Positions 38,149 to 47,600 of a DNA stretch of 64,000 nucleotides are shown piece after piece. How positions within the stretch are numbered: position 1 is the stretch's first letter; each line of letters begins with the position of its first letter. Source of the DNA: Crotophaga sulcirostris (taxonomy: Eukaryota > Chordata > Aves > Cuculiformes > Crotophagidae); contig VYZB01000097.1 of NCBI GenBank assembly GCA_013397455.1, forward strand, positions 1,349,022 through 1,413,021. The letters are read 5' to 3'. The notes under the pieces were generated by a model, which saw nothing but the letters and a program-made list of their open reading frames with translations, searched no databases and had not been told where the DNA came from. Position numbers and translations under genes: made by a program.

Positions 38149-39647
38149 CAAAAGAAGTCCCACAAGCCTTTAAAATAAAATGAAGTGGAAAACAATAACC
38201 AAAAAAACTTTTTAAATTATGCCAAACATTTGCAATTTCAGAATTTAACTCAATCTACACCTCCCAAGAAAAACCTACCAATGTGCAAGTCAAGGATTCT
38301 CAGCAAGGACCCTCAAAGCTCTCCGCTCCACTATGCCATGCTGGCGAGATGCTTGCAGACTTGAAAGCTGAGTCTCTGTGAGCTGCAGCTCCCAGGGTTT
38401 TGTCCTTCTCCCTCTCTACGACAAACAACCTAGTGTCTCAGGGCATGCAATCCCAGTACTGCCCACAGAGCAACAATGTTCAGGAGTTGCGGATCCTTCA
38501 CAGGCAGGCAGAAATGTGCTGGAGCAGAAAATTTGAAAAAACGTATCTCCTTTTGCCATATATGTAAGTGTACTGGCTTAGAATGTAAATCACAGGACCT
38601 GGGTGCATGGCCAAACGTCAAAACAGTTTCAAAGGCATCACTCTGAATAACAGTGACTTTGAAGTTAGGTAGTTGATTTGATTCCCCCTGACACAGAGAG
38701 TGGGTCTTGGTACGAATTAAATGTATGACAAGGAATCGTCCCGAGTTGTTTATAAATTCAGAAATTGTTCAGATTTAAAAATCATAAAGACAGTATGACA
38801 AACCAAGTTACTATATTCTCTTCAAGGCAAACTGAAACTGACCTTCCTAAGGAATTTTTCCTTCTGCATACTTCCACTCAGAATTAGTAAAATACAAATT
38901 CCTAACTTTTCTATCTCTGTTCAGAGCCCACCTTGTGAAATGACTTTTTTTTTAAGTAGCTGTGAAAAACTGTTCTGTTGTCTGAAAGGAAGCCTGCAAG
39001 AGATCTGACTATGTTTCATAATGTTATTAGGTTTTAGCTGTTCTCAGTTAATCACAGAACTAATACAGTAATGCTTACCTTCAAACCCCTTTAGGAATTA
39101 TGGACAGGGTACTGCCCTTTCAAATTTTTAAATGCACATTTACAGTCTAGTGAAGGTTTAATTCTAAGAGATACAGACATATAGCTTAGTGGAAGTGGCA
39201 TCTTCAGTCTTTCTCTATTTTCTTATCTTCTTAAAAACCGCTTTGAGAGCTAAGCACATGGATTTTGCAAAGCACTGAACAGCTGATATAAATTGAAGAT
39301 GAGAGTGCTGCTCTGAATAGCAGTTCGGTATTCATCATGTCAGCAAAACTGCCCTCCAGGAGTTGCATCTCTAGCCAAACTCCAAAAGAAAGAATCACTT
39401 TTTGGCATAAGTAGCTCCTCCCAAGCGTGCTTTGCTTCCTGCCAACCACTTCTGGTTGAGCCTCAGCCTCCAGCACACAGCAACAGAAGATACTGCCGAC
39501 AGCAGCACAAATGATGCTCTCAAGTCTTCTAGTTCCTCTCTTGTCTCAGAGCTGTATCCAGAAATAGCTGCAAAGATCTGCAGTGACCCAGGAGAAGAGC
39601 AACTCATGTTCCAGTGGGATTTTTAGGGCTCTGATGAACTGGGACAT

Positions 39648-39797
39648 CACAGAATCATAGAATGTCTTGAGTTTGATGGGACCCACAAGGATCATCGAGT
39701 CCATCTCCTGTCCCTGCATACAACAATCCCAAAACTCACATGAACTGAGGCCTTTGTCCAAATGCTTCTTGAATATGGTCAGGTTTGGCACCATGAC
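39648..39797 (-). mobile_element. Old CR1 LINE, 3' part, split by an insertion
   Basis: On the plus strand CACAGAATCATAGAATG opens the copy (the reverse complement of the ATTCTATG tail), then GACCCACAAGGATCATCGAG, TGCATACAACAATCCC and GGTTTGGCACCATGAC. In the family this continues directly into the block that here appears at 41218 (TGACTACTTCCCTGG), 1.4 kb away. The two pieces are therefore one minus-strand CR1 interrupted by a later plus-strand CR1. This subfamily (GTTTGATGGGACCCACAAGG) differs from the others in the window. Confidence 0.9.
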
Positions 39798-39809
39798 ATA
39801 AATGCATAT

Positions 39810-39852
39810 CATAACATAGCAAGGAACAACTCAGAATGACATAAACTCTTTA
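39810..39852 (+). repeat. Filler segment at the CR1 junction; copy of 42889-42926
   Basis: The 20-mer CATAACATAGCAAGGAACAA (39810-39829) recurs exactly at 42889-42908, and similarity continues with gaps through ATGAC and CTCTTTA. It sits between the broken old CR1 (ending 39797) and the start of recognisable sequence of the inserted plus CR1 (about 39853), and belongs to neither as I know them. Possible origins are a template switch during CR1 insertion, a local duplication, or an unrecognised dispersed repeat. Confidence 0.7.
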
Positions 39853-41142
39853 GGCGGGACAGGTTAGGAAAGAGAGGAGGTGGGGTTTCCCTCTATGTTA
39901 GAGAATGTTTTGACTGCGTGGAACTAAGTAATGGTAACGATAGGGTTGAGTGATTATGGGTTAAAATCAGTGGAACCCACACTAAGTCAGATATAGTGGT
40001 GGGAGTCTGTTATCGGCTGACCAGCCAGGACGAGGAAACTGACGAGCTCTTCTACAAAGAACTGGGAGAAGTCTCATGGTCACTAGCCCTTGTTCTTATG
40101 ATTGCTAGCCCTTGCTTTTGTTGGGGATTTCAACCTTCCAGACATCTGCTGGCAGTATAATACAGCAGGAAGGAAATAGACTAGGAGGTTCATTGAGTGT
40201 ATGGAAGACAACTTCCTAACACAACTGGTGAATGAATCGACTAGAGAAGGTGCCCCACTCGACCTACTGTTTGGGAACAGAGAGGGTTTTGTGGGAGAGG
40301 TGACTGTAGGAGGACGCCTGGAGTAAAGTGATCATGAGATGATAGAATTCTCAGTTCTTGGAGGAGTAAGGAGAGGGGTCAGCAGAACTGCCACCTTGGA
40401 CTTCCATCAGGCAGACTTCAAGCTGTTTGGAAGGCTGCTTGATAAAGTTGAGTGGGAGTCAATTCTAAATGACAAAGCAGCCCAAGAGGGTTGGATGCTC
40501 CTCACGAAGGAAATCCTGGCAGCACAAGAGCAGCCATCCCTGTGTGCCATAAAATGAGTTGGTGGGGAAGAAAACCATCTTGGCTTAACAGAGAGCTTTG
40601 TGTGGATCACAGGAAGAAGAGGAAAGTGTATGAGCTCTGGAAAATGGGGTAACATCTCAGGAAGACTACACGGATGAGGTGAGATCATGTAGGGAGAAAA
40701 TTAGAAGGGCTAAAGCCCAACTGGAACTTCAGTTAGCCAGTTTGGTAAAAGATAAGAAATGTTTCTTTAACTATATCAACAACAACAGGTGGACCAAGGA
40801 GAATCTCCCTCCTTTACTGGATGCAAGGGGAATAGTAGTAACAAAGGATGAGGACAAGGTACTTAATGCCTTCTTTGCCTCAGTCTTTAACAGCAAGGTA
40901 AGCTGTTCTCCGGGGACTAAGCCTCTTGAGTCAAGACAGTGAATGTGAAGCTCCAATGATCCACAAGGATTTGGTTGGAGACCTGCTTGGCCAATTGGAT
41001 GTTCATAAGTCTATGGGGCCGGATGGGACACACCAGGGTTATTGAGGGAACTGGCAGAGGTCCTTGCCAAACCCCTTTCCCTCATCTTCCAGCAGTCCTG
41101 GCTGACTGGGGAAGTACCACTTGACTGGAGACTGGCGTGCAT
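39853..41142 (+). pseudogene. CR1 ORF2 remnant: endonuclease and RT N-terminal part
   Basis: CR1 ORF2 protein (endonuclease plus reverse transcriptase) is recognisable in several frames. Readable parts include RLGKRGGGVSLYVRECFDC near 39858-39920, DFHQADFKLFGRLL and AQEGWMLLTKEILAAQEQ (open frame 40339-40557), and CREKIRRAKAQLELQLASL, CFFNYINNNR and VLNAFFASVFNSK (open frame 40679-40942). KSMGPDG follows near 41009, just before the deletion. Frameshifts and stops separate the pieces. A small duplication of AGCCCTTG (near 40085-40115) disrupts the conserved ALVLMGDFN endonuclease segment. Non-functional. Confidence 0.93.
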
Positions 41143-41220
41143 GGTTTAACAGAGGACAGGTATGGTTGGACTCAATGATCTCAAAGGTTTTTTCCAACCG
41201 GACGATTCTATGATTCTATG
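39853..41220 (+). mobile_element. CR1 LINE inserted into an older CR1, internally deleted
   Basis: The copy starts inside the ORF2 endonuclease region (GGGACAGGTTAGGAAAGAGA), covers the rest of the endonuclease and the N-terminal side of the RT domain, then jumps near 41141 from GACTGGCGTGC to the extreme 3' end (ATGGTTTAACAGAGGACAGG, GGTTGGACTCAATGATCTC) and ends ATTCTATGATTCTATG. The catalytic RT core and ORF2 C-terminus are missing, so more than 1 kb of the family's length is lost inside the copy. ATGAC flanks both sides (39793-39797, 41218-41222), as a short target duplication or microhomology. Confidence 0.93.
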
Positions 41221-41440
41221 ACTACTTCCCTGGGGGGTTGTTCCAGTGCTCCACCACCCTCTGAATGAAGAACCTTTTCCTAATATTCAACCTAAACCTC
41301 CCCTGGCACATCTTCCTGCCATTCCCTCTGATCCCAGCACTGGTCACCAAAGAGAAGACTTCAGCACCTGCTCATCCTCTTCCCCTTGTGAGGAAGCTGT
41401 AGAACCCAATGAGGTCTCCCCTCAGTCCTTTGACTTTTGC
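41218..41440 (-). mobile_element. Old CR1 LINE, 5'-ward part of the split copy
   Basis: Plus-strand TACTTCCCTGGGGGGTTG, GAAGAACCTTTTCCTAATAT and CCATTCCCTCTGATCCCAGC, then CCAATGAGGTCTCCCCTCAG, are the reverse complement of the CR1 segment that adjoins GGTTTGGCACCATGAC. It therefore completes the copy at 39648-39797. It has no tail of its own, which excludes a separate insertion. The match fades after about 41440 (TTTGACTTTTGCC). Confidence 0.9.
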
Positions 41441-41698
41441 CTTGGAAGGAAATGCTAAGTGGAAGCTGGTCGTTTTAACACTCATTCCACAAGATCATCT
41501 ATGGTACCCTTAATTTACTAATTCAACAAGTACAGTGCAGAATTCCTCTCTTGTCCAGCATCTATTTGACTTAGACCACACTGATGTGAATTTTGCATGC
41601 ATGTGTAAAAGCTTGAGATAAAAGTGGGTTTGCTTTAATGCACTGCTTGGCAAGTGAAAAAAGGAAAAAAAAAAAACAAACCACATCTGAAACAAGAC

Positions 41699-41937
41699 TT
41701 AATTGCAAATTAGCAATGACAGTTGAGTGGCAATTAGTGCTGCCACAATTCAAGGAAAGAGACTCAATGGTCTACCAGAGACTCACCCTAGATACATACT
41801 TTTGTAATTAATTAAATGGGTTTCCGAATTTCAGGTTACAGGGTATATCACTCTTCCCAGAATGAAACATGGGTTTTATTTTGTGGTTTTATTTAGACAC
41901 ATTATTGGCCATAATTAAAGGACAAGAAATTATGCAT
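41699..41937. promoter_or_regulatory. Homeodomain/POU-type motif cluster, candidate enhancer
   Basis: TTAATTGCAAATTAG (41699-41713), CAATTAG (41731-41737), TAATTAATTAAAT (41805-41817), ATAATTAAA (41911-41919) and ATTATGCAT (41929-41937) lie within 240 bp, with less simple-repeat character than the flanks. Such clusters are typical of vertebrate conserved non-coding elements. AT-rich composition makes TAAT motifs common by chance, so this is only a candidate. Confidence 0.25.
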
Positions 41938-42888
41938 GTATATTTCCTCTAAAATATTTTTTTTTGAGAAGTCTTCCAAACTGCCCAATTGTCAGGTTAA
42001 CAAATCAAGCACTGTAGGTAATTAAAGTATGCTATAAAACGTACCCTACATAACAACATGCCACTCACTAGAGTGAACCCAAATCTAAACAGAAAAGCCT
42101 CATCAGGCTAACTCTTTCCACTGGAAGAACACAGCAGAAGCAGAGGGGTGAGCAGCAGCAAGCTTATCTCAGGAAGTCTGGTGAAGGCCTTGCAGCATGA
42201 AGCACAAGGACGTTTCCAAGCCAATCTTGAACTTCTAAGTTTAGGGTTAATAATAGCACATACAAGCAAAAGATGAGGGGAAAAAAAAAAGAAAAGAAAA
42301 GCAATTCATGTGGGGATAAAGCCCTAGGTCTGTTGAAAAGGATGCCAGTGGTCTGTGGTTAGAGTACTGAATTCTTATAGGTTCAGCTGCTGTACCAAAA
42401 CTGTAGCATCCCTTAGCCACCTTGGTAATACCTTCTTCTTAGAAACAGATGTCCTTTAATTATTTCTAAGCAGATTGCCAGTATCTTTAAGACAAGAGAC
42501 ATTATACACAACTGCTATAAATGGTCAATAACTACCTGTTAGGATGGCTTTCCACTTTAAATATTATTTTCTGCATTCATTTCTTTTAAAGGAAATAATG
42601 TTCCTGGATTTCTTTCATCTAGAAACCATCCTAGAGCAGAACTTTTTAAGCTGCCTATGAACACAAGTAGTTTAAAAAAAAAGTTACAGAAAAGACTCTG
42701 TTGTTAGGAAATCTGTTCAAAAGTATTACAGAGAGATTTTGTAACACTCCTTTTTGGCATAACTTTGTTTTTGCTTGACTACATTTCACAAATTGGTTTG
42801 ATTTCATTGGCCTTGTATCTGAAAAATCATTGCCAGATTTTCAGAATGAATGAGCTAGTAAGGAAATTACAAGGACATTAACACGTGC

Positions 42889-42926
42889 CATAACATAGCA
42901 AGGAACAATTCAAGATGACCTCTTTA
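42889..42926 (+). repeat. Second copy of the 40-bp repeat
   Basis: The sequence matches 39810-39852, with 20 identical bases at its start followed by (C/T)TCA and ATGAC, and a short gap before CTCTTTA. No CR1 sequence flanks this copy, so it may be the source of the filler at 39810, or a member of an unrecognised family. Confidence 0.7.
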
Positions 42927-43671
42927 AATCCTTGATTTTGGAAAGTGTTCCTGTTCAGGACAGTATCTGAACCACGTCTTTCAAATGCAAAGAAATGATA
43001 AAGTTATAAAACTGTATGTACCTGTTTAGACAACAGGACTTTACCTGAATAAGACAGGTGTAAACAGAAGACACAGAATATTCCGAAGCCCAAGGTGCTT
43101 AAACATAAGAAATTAATAAATAAAATACAACGCTATCTTTAGCTCCTGAAATAATTCACACTTTGAATGAAGTTCAGCAGCGTCTTTACTCTTTGCAATC
43201 ATATAGACCACAAATGCCTGCACAAGAACAATGTTGACACTCTAAATGGCTGTTCATGCCCTTTGCCCCCTTTAGTCCTTTCTTCTCCTGCTGATGAATA
43301 CACGTCTGCTTAGAGGAAACTTGTAGACAGCAAAATAAATCATTTCACGTGGGCTCTGGCAAACAGTCAGAACAAAGATCACACCACTACATTCCTGTAT
43401 AGATTTGCAATTAAAAACCATTACACCAATGACTTTTTAATGAGAAAGAAAATGCAAATAAGATGTTTTGTATATCAAAACACTACATACTAGGCGTGTC
43501 TACTTGGTTTGGGAGGCAAGGTACTGGCAGCAGGGGTGCTACAGCGGTGGCTTCTATGAGAAGCTGCTGGAAGTGTCCTTCATGTCCGATAGAGCCAGTG
43601 CTAGCTGGCTCCCAGATGGACCTGTAGCTGGCCAAGGCTGAGCCCATCAGTGACGGTGGCAGCACCTCTGT

Positions 43672-43690
43672 GATAAAATATTTAAAAAGG
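43672..43690 (+). promoter_or_regulatory. TATA-like element of the LTR
   Basis: GATAAAATATTTAAAAAGG is the AT-rich core-promoter-like segment inside the LTR, about 170 bp from its 5' end. Its place upstream of the tandem units and of the polyadenylation signal fits the U3 to R order. Activity today is unknown. Confidence 0.45.
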
Positions 43691-43944
43691 AGGAACTCCA
43701 CCCTCAACTGCAGCCAGGAGAAAGGAGTGAGAATATGTGAGAGAAACAACTCTGTAGACACCAAGGTCAGTGAAGAAAGAGAGGGAGGAGGTGCTCCAGA
43801 TGTCAGAGCAGAGATTCCCCTGCAGCCCACGACAAAGACCATGGTGAGGCAGGCTATGTCCCGCAGACCATGGAGGTTAATGGTGGAGCAGACAACCACC
43901 CGCAGGTCATGGAGGACCCCACACCAGAGCCAGTGGATGCCCAA

Positions 43945-44205
43945 AGGAGGCTGTGACCCTGTAGGGAGCTTGTGCTGGAACAGTCTGCTGGGAGGACCTG
44001 TGGCCCTGCGGAGAGAAGCCCACACTGGAGTAGGTTTGCTGGTAGGACTTGTGATCCTGCAGGAGACCCACGCTGGAACAATCTGTTCCTGAAGAACTGC
44101 AGTTCATGGAAACCCTCAATGGAGCAGTTCATGAAGAACTGCAGGCTGCGGGAAGGGCTTACATTGGAGAAGTTCATGGAGGGATCCCATGCTGGAGTAG
44201 GGGAA
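43945..44205 (+). repeat. Internal degenerate tandem repeat of the LTR
   Basis: Units of roughly 30-45 bp repeat the pattern GCTGGA(A/G)(C/T)AG followed by TTCATGAAGAACTGCAG-like and GGGAAGG-like sequence. Examples are the GCTGGAACAGTCTGCTGGGA and GCTGGAACAATCTGTTCCTG units and AATGGAGCAGTTCATGAAGA. The same expansion is characteristic of this LTR type. The copies have diverged strongly. Confidence 0.7.
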
Positions 44206-44421
44206 GAGTGTGAAGAGTCCTTCCCCTGAGGAGGAAGGAGTGGCAGAGTCAACATGTGATGTACTGACCACAAAACCCATTTCCCATCCCTCAGCACCCC
44301 TGGATAGGGACGAGGTAAAGAATTCGGGAGTAAAGTTAAGCCCGGAAAGAAAGGAGGGGTGGGGGATAGGTATTTAAGATTTAGGTTTTATTTCTCATTA
44401 TGATACTCTGATTTGATTGGT

Positions 44422-44427
44422 AATAAA
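44422..44427 (+). terminator. LTR polyadenylation signal AATAAA
   Basis: AATAAA within GGTAATAAATTAAACTAA, about 190 bp before the LTR 3' end, is the likely poly(A) signal and fixes the LTR orientation as plus. Confidence 0.7.
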
Positions 44428-44611
44428 TTAAACTAATTTCCCCAAGTCAAGGCTGCTCTGCCTGTGATGGTAATCACTGAGTGATCTCCCCGACCTTATC
44501 TTGACCCATGAGCCTTTCATTTCCATTTAATCTCCACTGTCCAGCTGAGGAGGGGAGTGATAGAGTGGCTTTAGTGGGCACCTGGCAGCCAGCCAGAGTC
44601 AACCCACCACA

Positions 44612-47600
44612 ATATGTAACTTCTTGGAACAGAAACAATAAACATTCCCTTCTCAAAAAACACCTGAAAAAAACAACCCCCTCAGGACATGACTACATAA
44701 AGGATTGCTAGATCTTAACTTCAAAGTTCACCATGACCGTGTTGAAACACATGATTCTAAAAGCTGTAAGATTAATTAACATGAAATCATCAGTGGTTAA
44801 ATGGTGTTTATTAGAAAATAAAATTGCACAATGGCTACAAACTCACATGAGAAGTCATAAAAAGTTAATCTGGATTGAAATGTTAACTAGCGGGACCAAA
44901 TGCGCTAGTAGGTATTTAGACCTATTCTTCTTAAATCTGAAGTTTGCTGAGGACTGTTGCATCAGGCTGAGTAAAACTTTTTAAATTTCCCTTTCCATCT
45001 TTGGCAAGATGGTTAAAAAAAAAAAACAACACCAAAACCAACAAACAAATGTGTCTTTTGTTCAAAAGGGAAGTTTAAAACGAAAACTGAGGAAAACAAG
45101 GGGTTATAAGAAGACTGATAAATTAAGATTCTTGCTCATGCATGAACCAGTTGGCAATAACTAGCTCTTCTCATGCTTTTCTACTTCTAACATGTAGGAA
45201 ATGAAAGTCTAGGGTGCAAGAGAGCACTTGACTGCATACCACCAAAAATTGAGTGTTATTTATAGTATTAGCTTTGAGCTAACACCAACAAGGCAAAGTA
45301 CACTATGCTTAAAGTAAACAAGGTGCTTAAATTTTCCTAAACCAAAAAAAAATCCAGAAAGACCAAAATGAAAGCTACAGAGTTCAGATGTCCTACGTCA
45401 TGATCTTCTTGGGTTGGCTGTGATTGTATTTTGTGTCAAGGAATAACCCAGAAGACAAAATAAGCCACATTTTCTGGCACGTTTTGTACCTATAGCATAA
45501 CATTTTTTTGCAATAAAGGAACTGTTAGGAGATTTCGGTCGCTTCTTCCCTCAATTAAATTAATAAAAAAAACCCAACTCTGCCTTGCTTAAAAGCAAAA
45601 TGAATTGGCAGTTTCTGCATGGAGAAAGTTGCACGGTACTTAAGAGTCAGCAGATATAACCCAACAGAACGTAAGATTGTCTTTAGCTATAGCTAAGTAT
45701 CTGTTATAGACTATAGCCATATTATAGTACTTCTGTCTTTAGTAATACCAAAACAATCCTTGCAATAGTATTTTTGTTGAATAGCCTGTTTCTGGACTCT
45801 CTGATTACATGCGGATTCTGTTTTTATAGCCTCATTTATTGCAGTGAGAAGACTCAAAATCATGAATTCAAATAGATTTGCTCATTTGTCCCATAGTTTT
45901 CTTATCCAGTACTTCCTCATGTTTTTTGAGGACATGATTCATGTTTCCTGAATAGCAGAGCCTGGCAAAACTGGTGCCCCTTGAGGATAACAGAATCCCA
46001 GGAGAATCACCTCTGAAGTTAAATCAAAATGTCTGTGAGTAAGGCACAGAGGAAGGGCTCCAAGGTTATGTGCTCCCAAAAATATCTGCTCAGTTTATAG
46101 GCTTCATTAAACAAAGCACAATTTACAGTGGACAAATTTAAAAAGGAAAGCGACAGTTTACTGCCCAGTTGTATTTATGCAGCATTTGATACATTTCTTT
46201 AAGCTAGAAGAGGAAGCATTTTCCACAACTTTAAAAAAAATCTAAACTGCTAAAGTTGACAAATTTAATACCTGAATGAAAACCATTTACTCGAGTCACT
46301 TCATAAAATCTCATCCAGCATTGTAATGTATCTCCCTTTCAGCTTGCAGCATACAGGAACTATTACCTACTGGCATTTGGAGTTAACACAAAGCAATTTT
46401 GAAGTAGTGCATCTATTCATTTAGCTAACAGGTAGAAAAGTACACTCCTCTTACTGAGGTTTCAAACTATTCTGGGTCGTAAAAACAAGCTTGACTGCCT
46501 TCACAACTATGAGATGCAATAAGACAGTAGATTCTGGTAAAGAAAACCAAATAAGAGTTTTGCCTTCAAACTCAGCCAAATTGTGTTTCTGCAGTTTGTT
46601 GCACTTGCCCCATACAGACTAACTCCATTTCATGTTAGAAGGCCATGGAAATGCAGATTGCTGGTCTAATAATGCTTTGTGGTTTGGGTTTTTGCTGTTG
46701 CTTAGCAGTTATGAAAATAATCCACTTGCCAGGGTCAGAATTCATGACCAAGAAATGTGGTGAGCAGAGCAAAAGTTACATATACAGCCTTATCTTTGAA
46801 CTATGCGCTAAGGGCTTAGACAGAACATCACCATAGTCATGATATTAAATTTAGAAATATTCTATTCTCTAGTAGGTAATCAGAACATTGATAACTTATT
46901 TGGTTCCCTAAATCATACTCCCCTGTTGCACAAAACCCCAAGTTCTTTGCAACTGTAGTTTCCTTAAACACCTTTTTTAAAACATGAAAAAAAGTAAATC
47001 AAAAATCTTCAGTTACCATAAACCAGTGTAAGCCATTTCTTCTGCTGAACTTTCACTGCAGATCTAATCTCTTACTCTTAAAAAAATAATAAAAAAATAT
47101 TACATGGCATGATCCAGGTTATTCCAACTCCAAAGTGAAAGACAGAGTCTGCATGAGCATAGATAAAAGATGCATTACATCGGGGTCCCATGATGCAGGC
47201 AGGAAGTTTTCAGATCATGAAGAAAGTGAGCATTCAACGCCCAATATCACACAGGTGATATTGGGAGGCAAAACCAAATGCCACGTTATACTTAGTAACC
47301 CCATGCTGGTGTTTATATAAAATTTCCATTACGAGCAGTGTTCCAAAGATGGAGCTGAGTATATGCTTATTATGATGTGTATAGAAGTCCATGCTGACTC
47401 CTGTGATAACTACTTTATAACCAGCTTAACTACAAGATTTAGACACATTGGTGACTCTCAGATGTCCACTTGGTGCTGCCGCTGATCACTCAGCAACCAG
47501 CTTCATTTTAAACATTTTTAAGTTCTAAAGAACAGCTGTGCAATGTGATGTTCCCTGATTATAAAGTGTTAGCCATATGCTGCACTCCCTCTCCTCCTCT

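Larger units (their letters stand above)
35361..39647. other. Non-coding region, with a promoter-like islet
   Basis: AT-rich sequence with an A14 run near 36947-36960 and a 21-bp tandem duplication at 38107-38148. A CpG-bearing patch at 36600-36690 carries core-promoter-like motifs and is listed separately. No coding sequence or transposon was recognised. Confidence 0.5.
41441..43504. other. Non-coding region between CR1 cluster and LTR
   Basis: AT-rich sequence with a cluster of homeodomain-type motifs (41699-41937), an A/G run near 42279-42301 and the second copy of the 40-bp repeat (42889-42926). No coding sequence was recognised. Confidence 0.5.
43505..44611 (+). mobile_element. Solo LTR of an avian endogenous retrovirus, about 1.1 kb
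   Basis: The sequence from TGGTTTGGGAGGCAAGG to CAGGGTCAACCCACCACA-like ends (here AGAGTCAACCCACCACA) matches an LTR common in bird genomes, which I believe is ERVL-related. Recognisable blocks are CAACTCTGTAGACACCAAGG, GAGATTCCCCTGCAGCCC, the GCTGGAGCAG tandem units, TTTTATTTCTCATTATG, GTAATAAATTAAACTAATTT and GATAGAGTGGCTTTAGTGGG. It starts TG and ends CA, has a TATA-like stretch and a polyadenylation signal, and has no gag, pol or env sequence on either side, so it is a solo LTR left by recombination. I could not see matching target duplications. The long open frames inside it are chance. Confidence 0.88.

Noticed and set aside
38580..38720. Possible old SINE-like segment
   Set aside because: Short phrases recall interspersed repeats, but no order of conserved blocks could be followed.
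39853..41440. Twin-priming inversion as the origin of the plus/minus CR1 pair
   Set aside because: Twin priming places the inverted part upstream of the tail-bearing part. Here the inverted part follows the tail, and its missing 3' end is found at 39648-39797, so a nested insertion explains it better.
42349..42420. Weak resemblance to a MIR/tRNA-derived SINE (GTGGTTAGAGTACTGAATTC)
   Set aside because: Only a short stretch resembles the family, and no A-box/B-box pair or core follows convincingly.
43483..44297. Open frames of 140-180 codons on both strands
   Set aside because: They lie within the ERV LTR, overlap each other on both strands, and resemble no retroviral protein. LTR sequence is non-coding.
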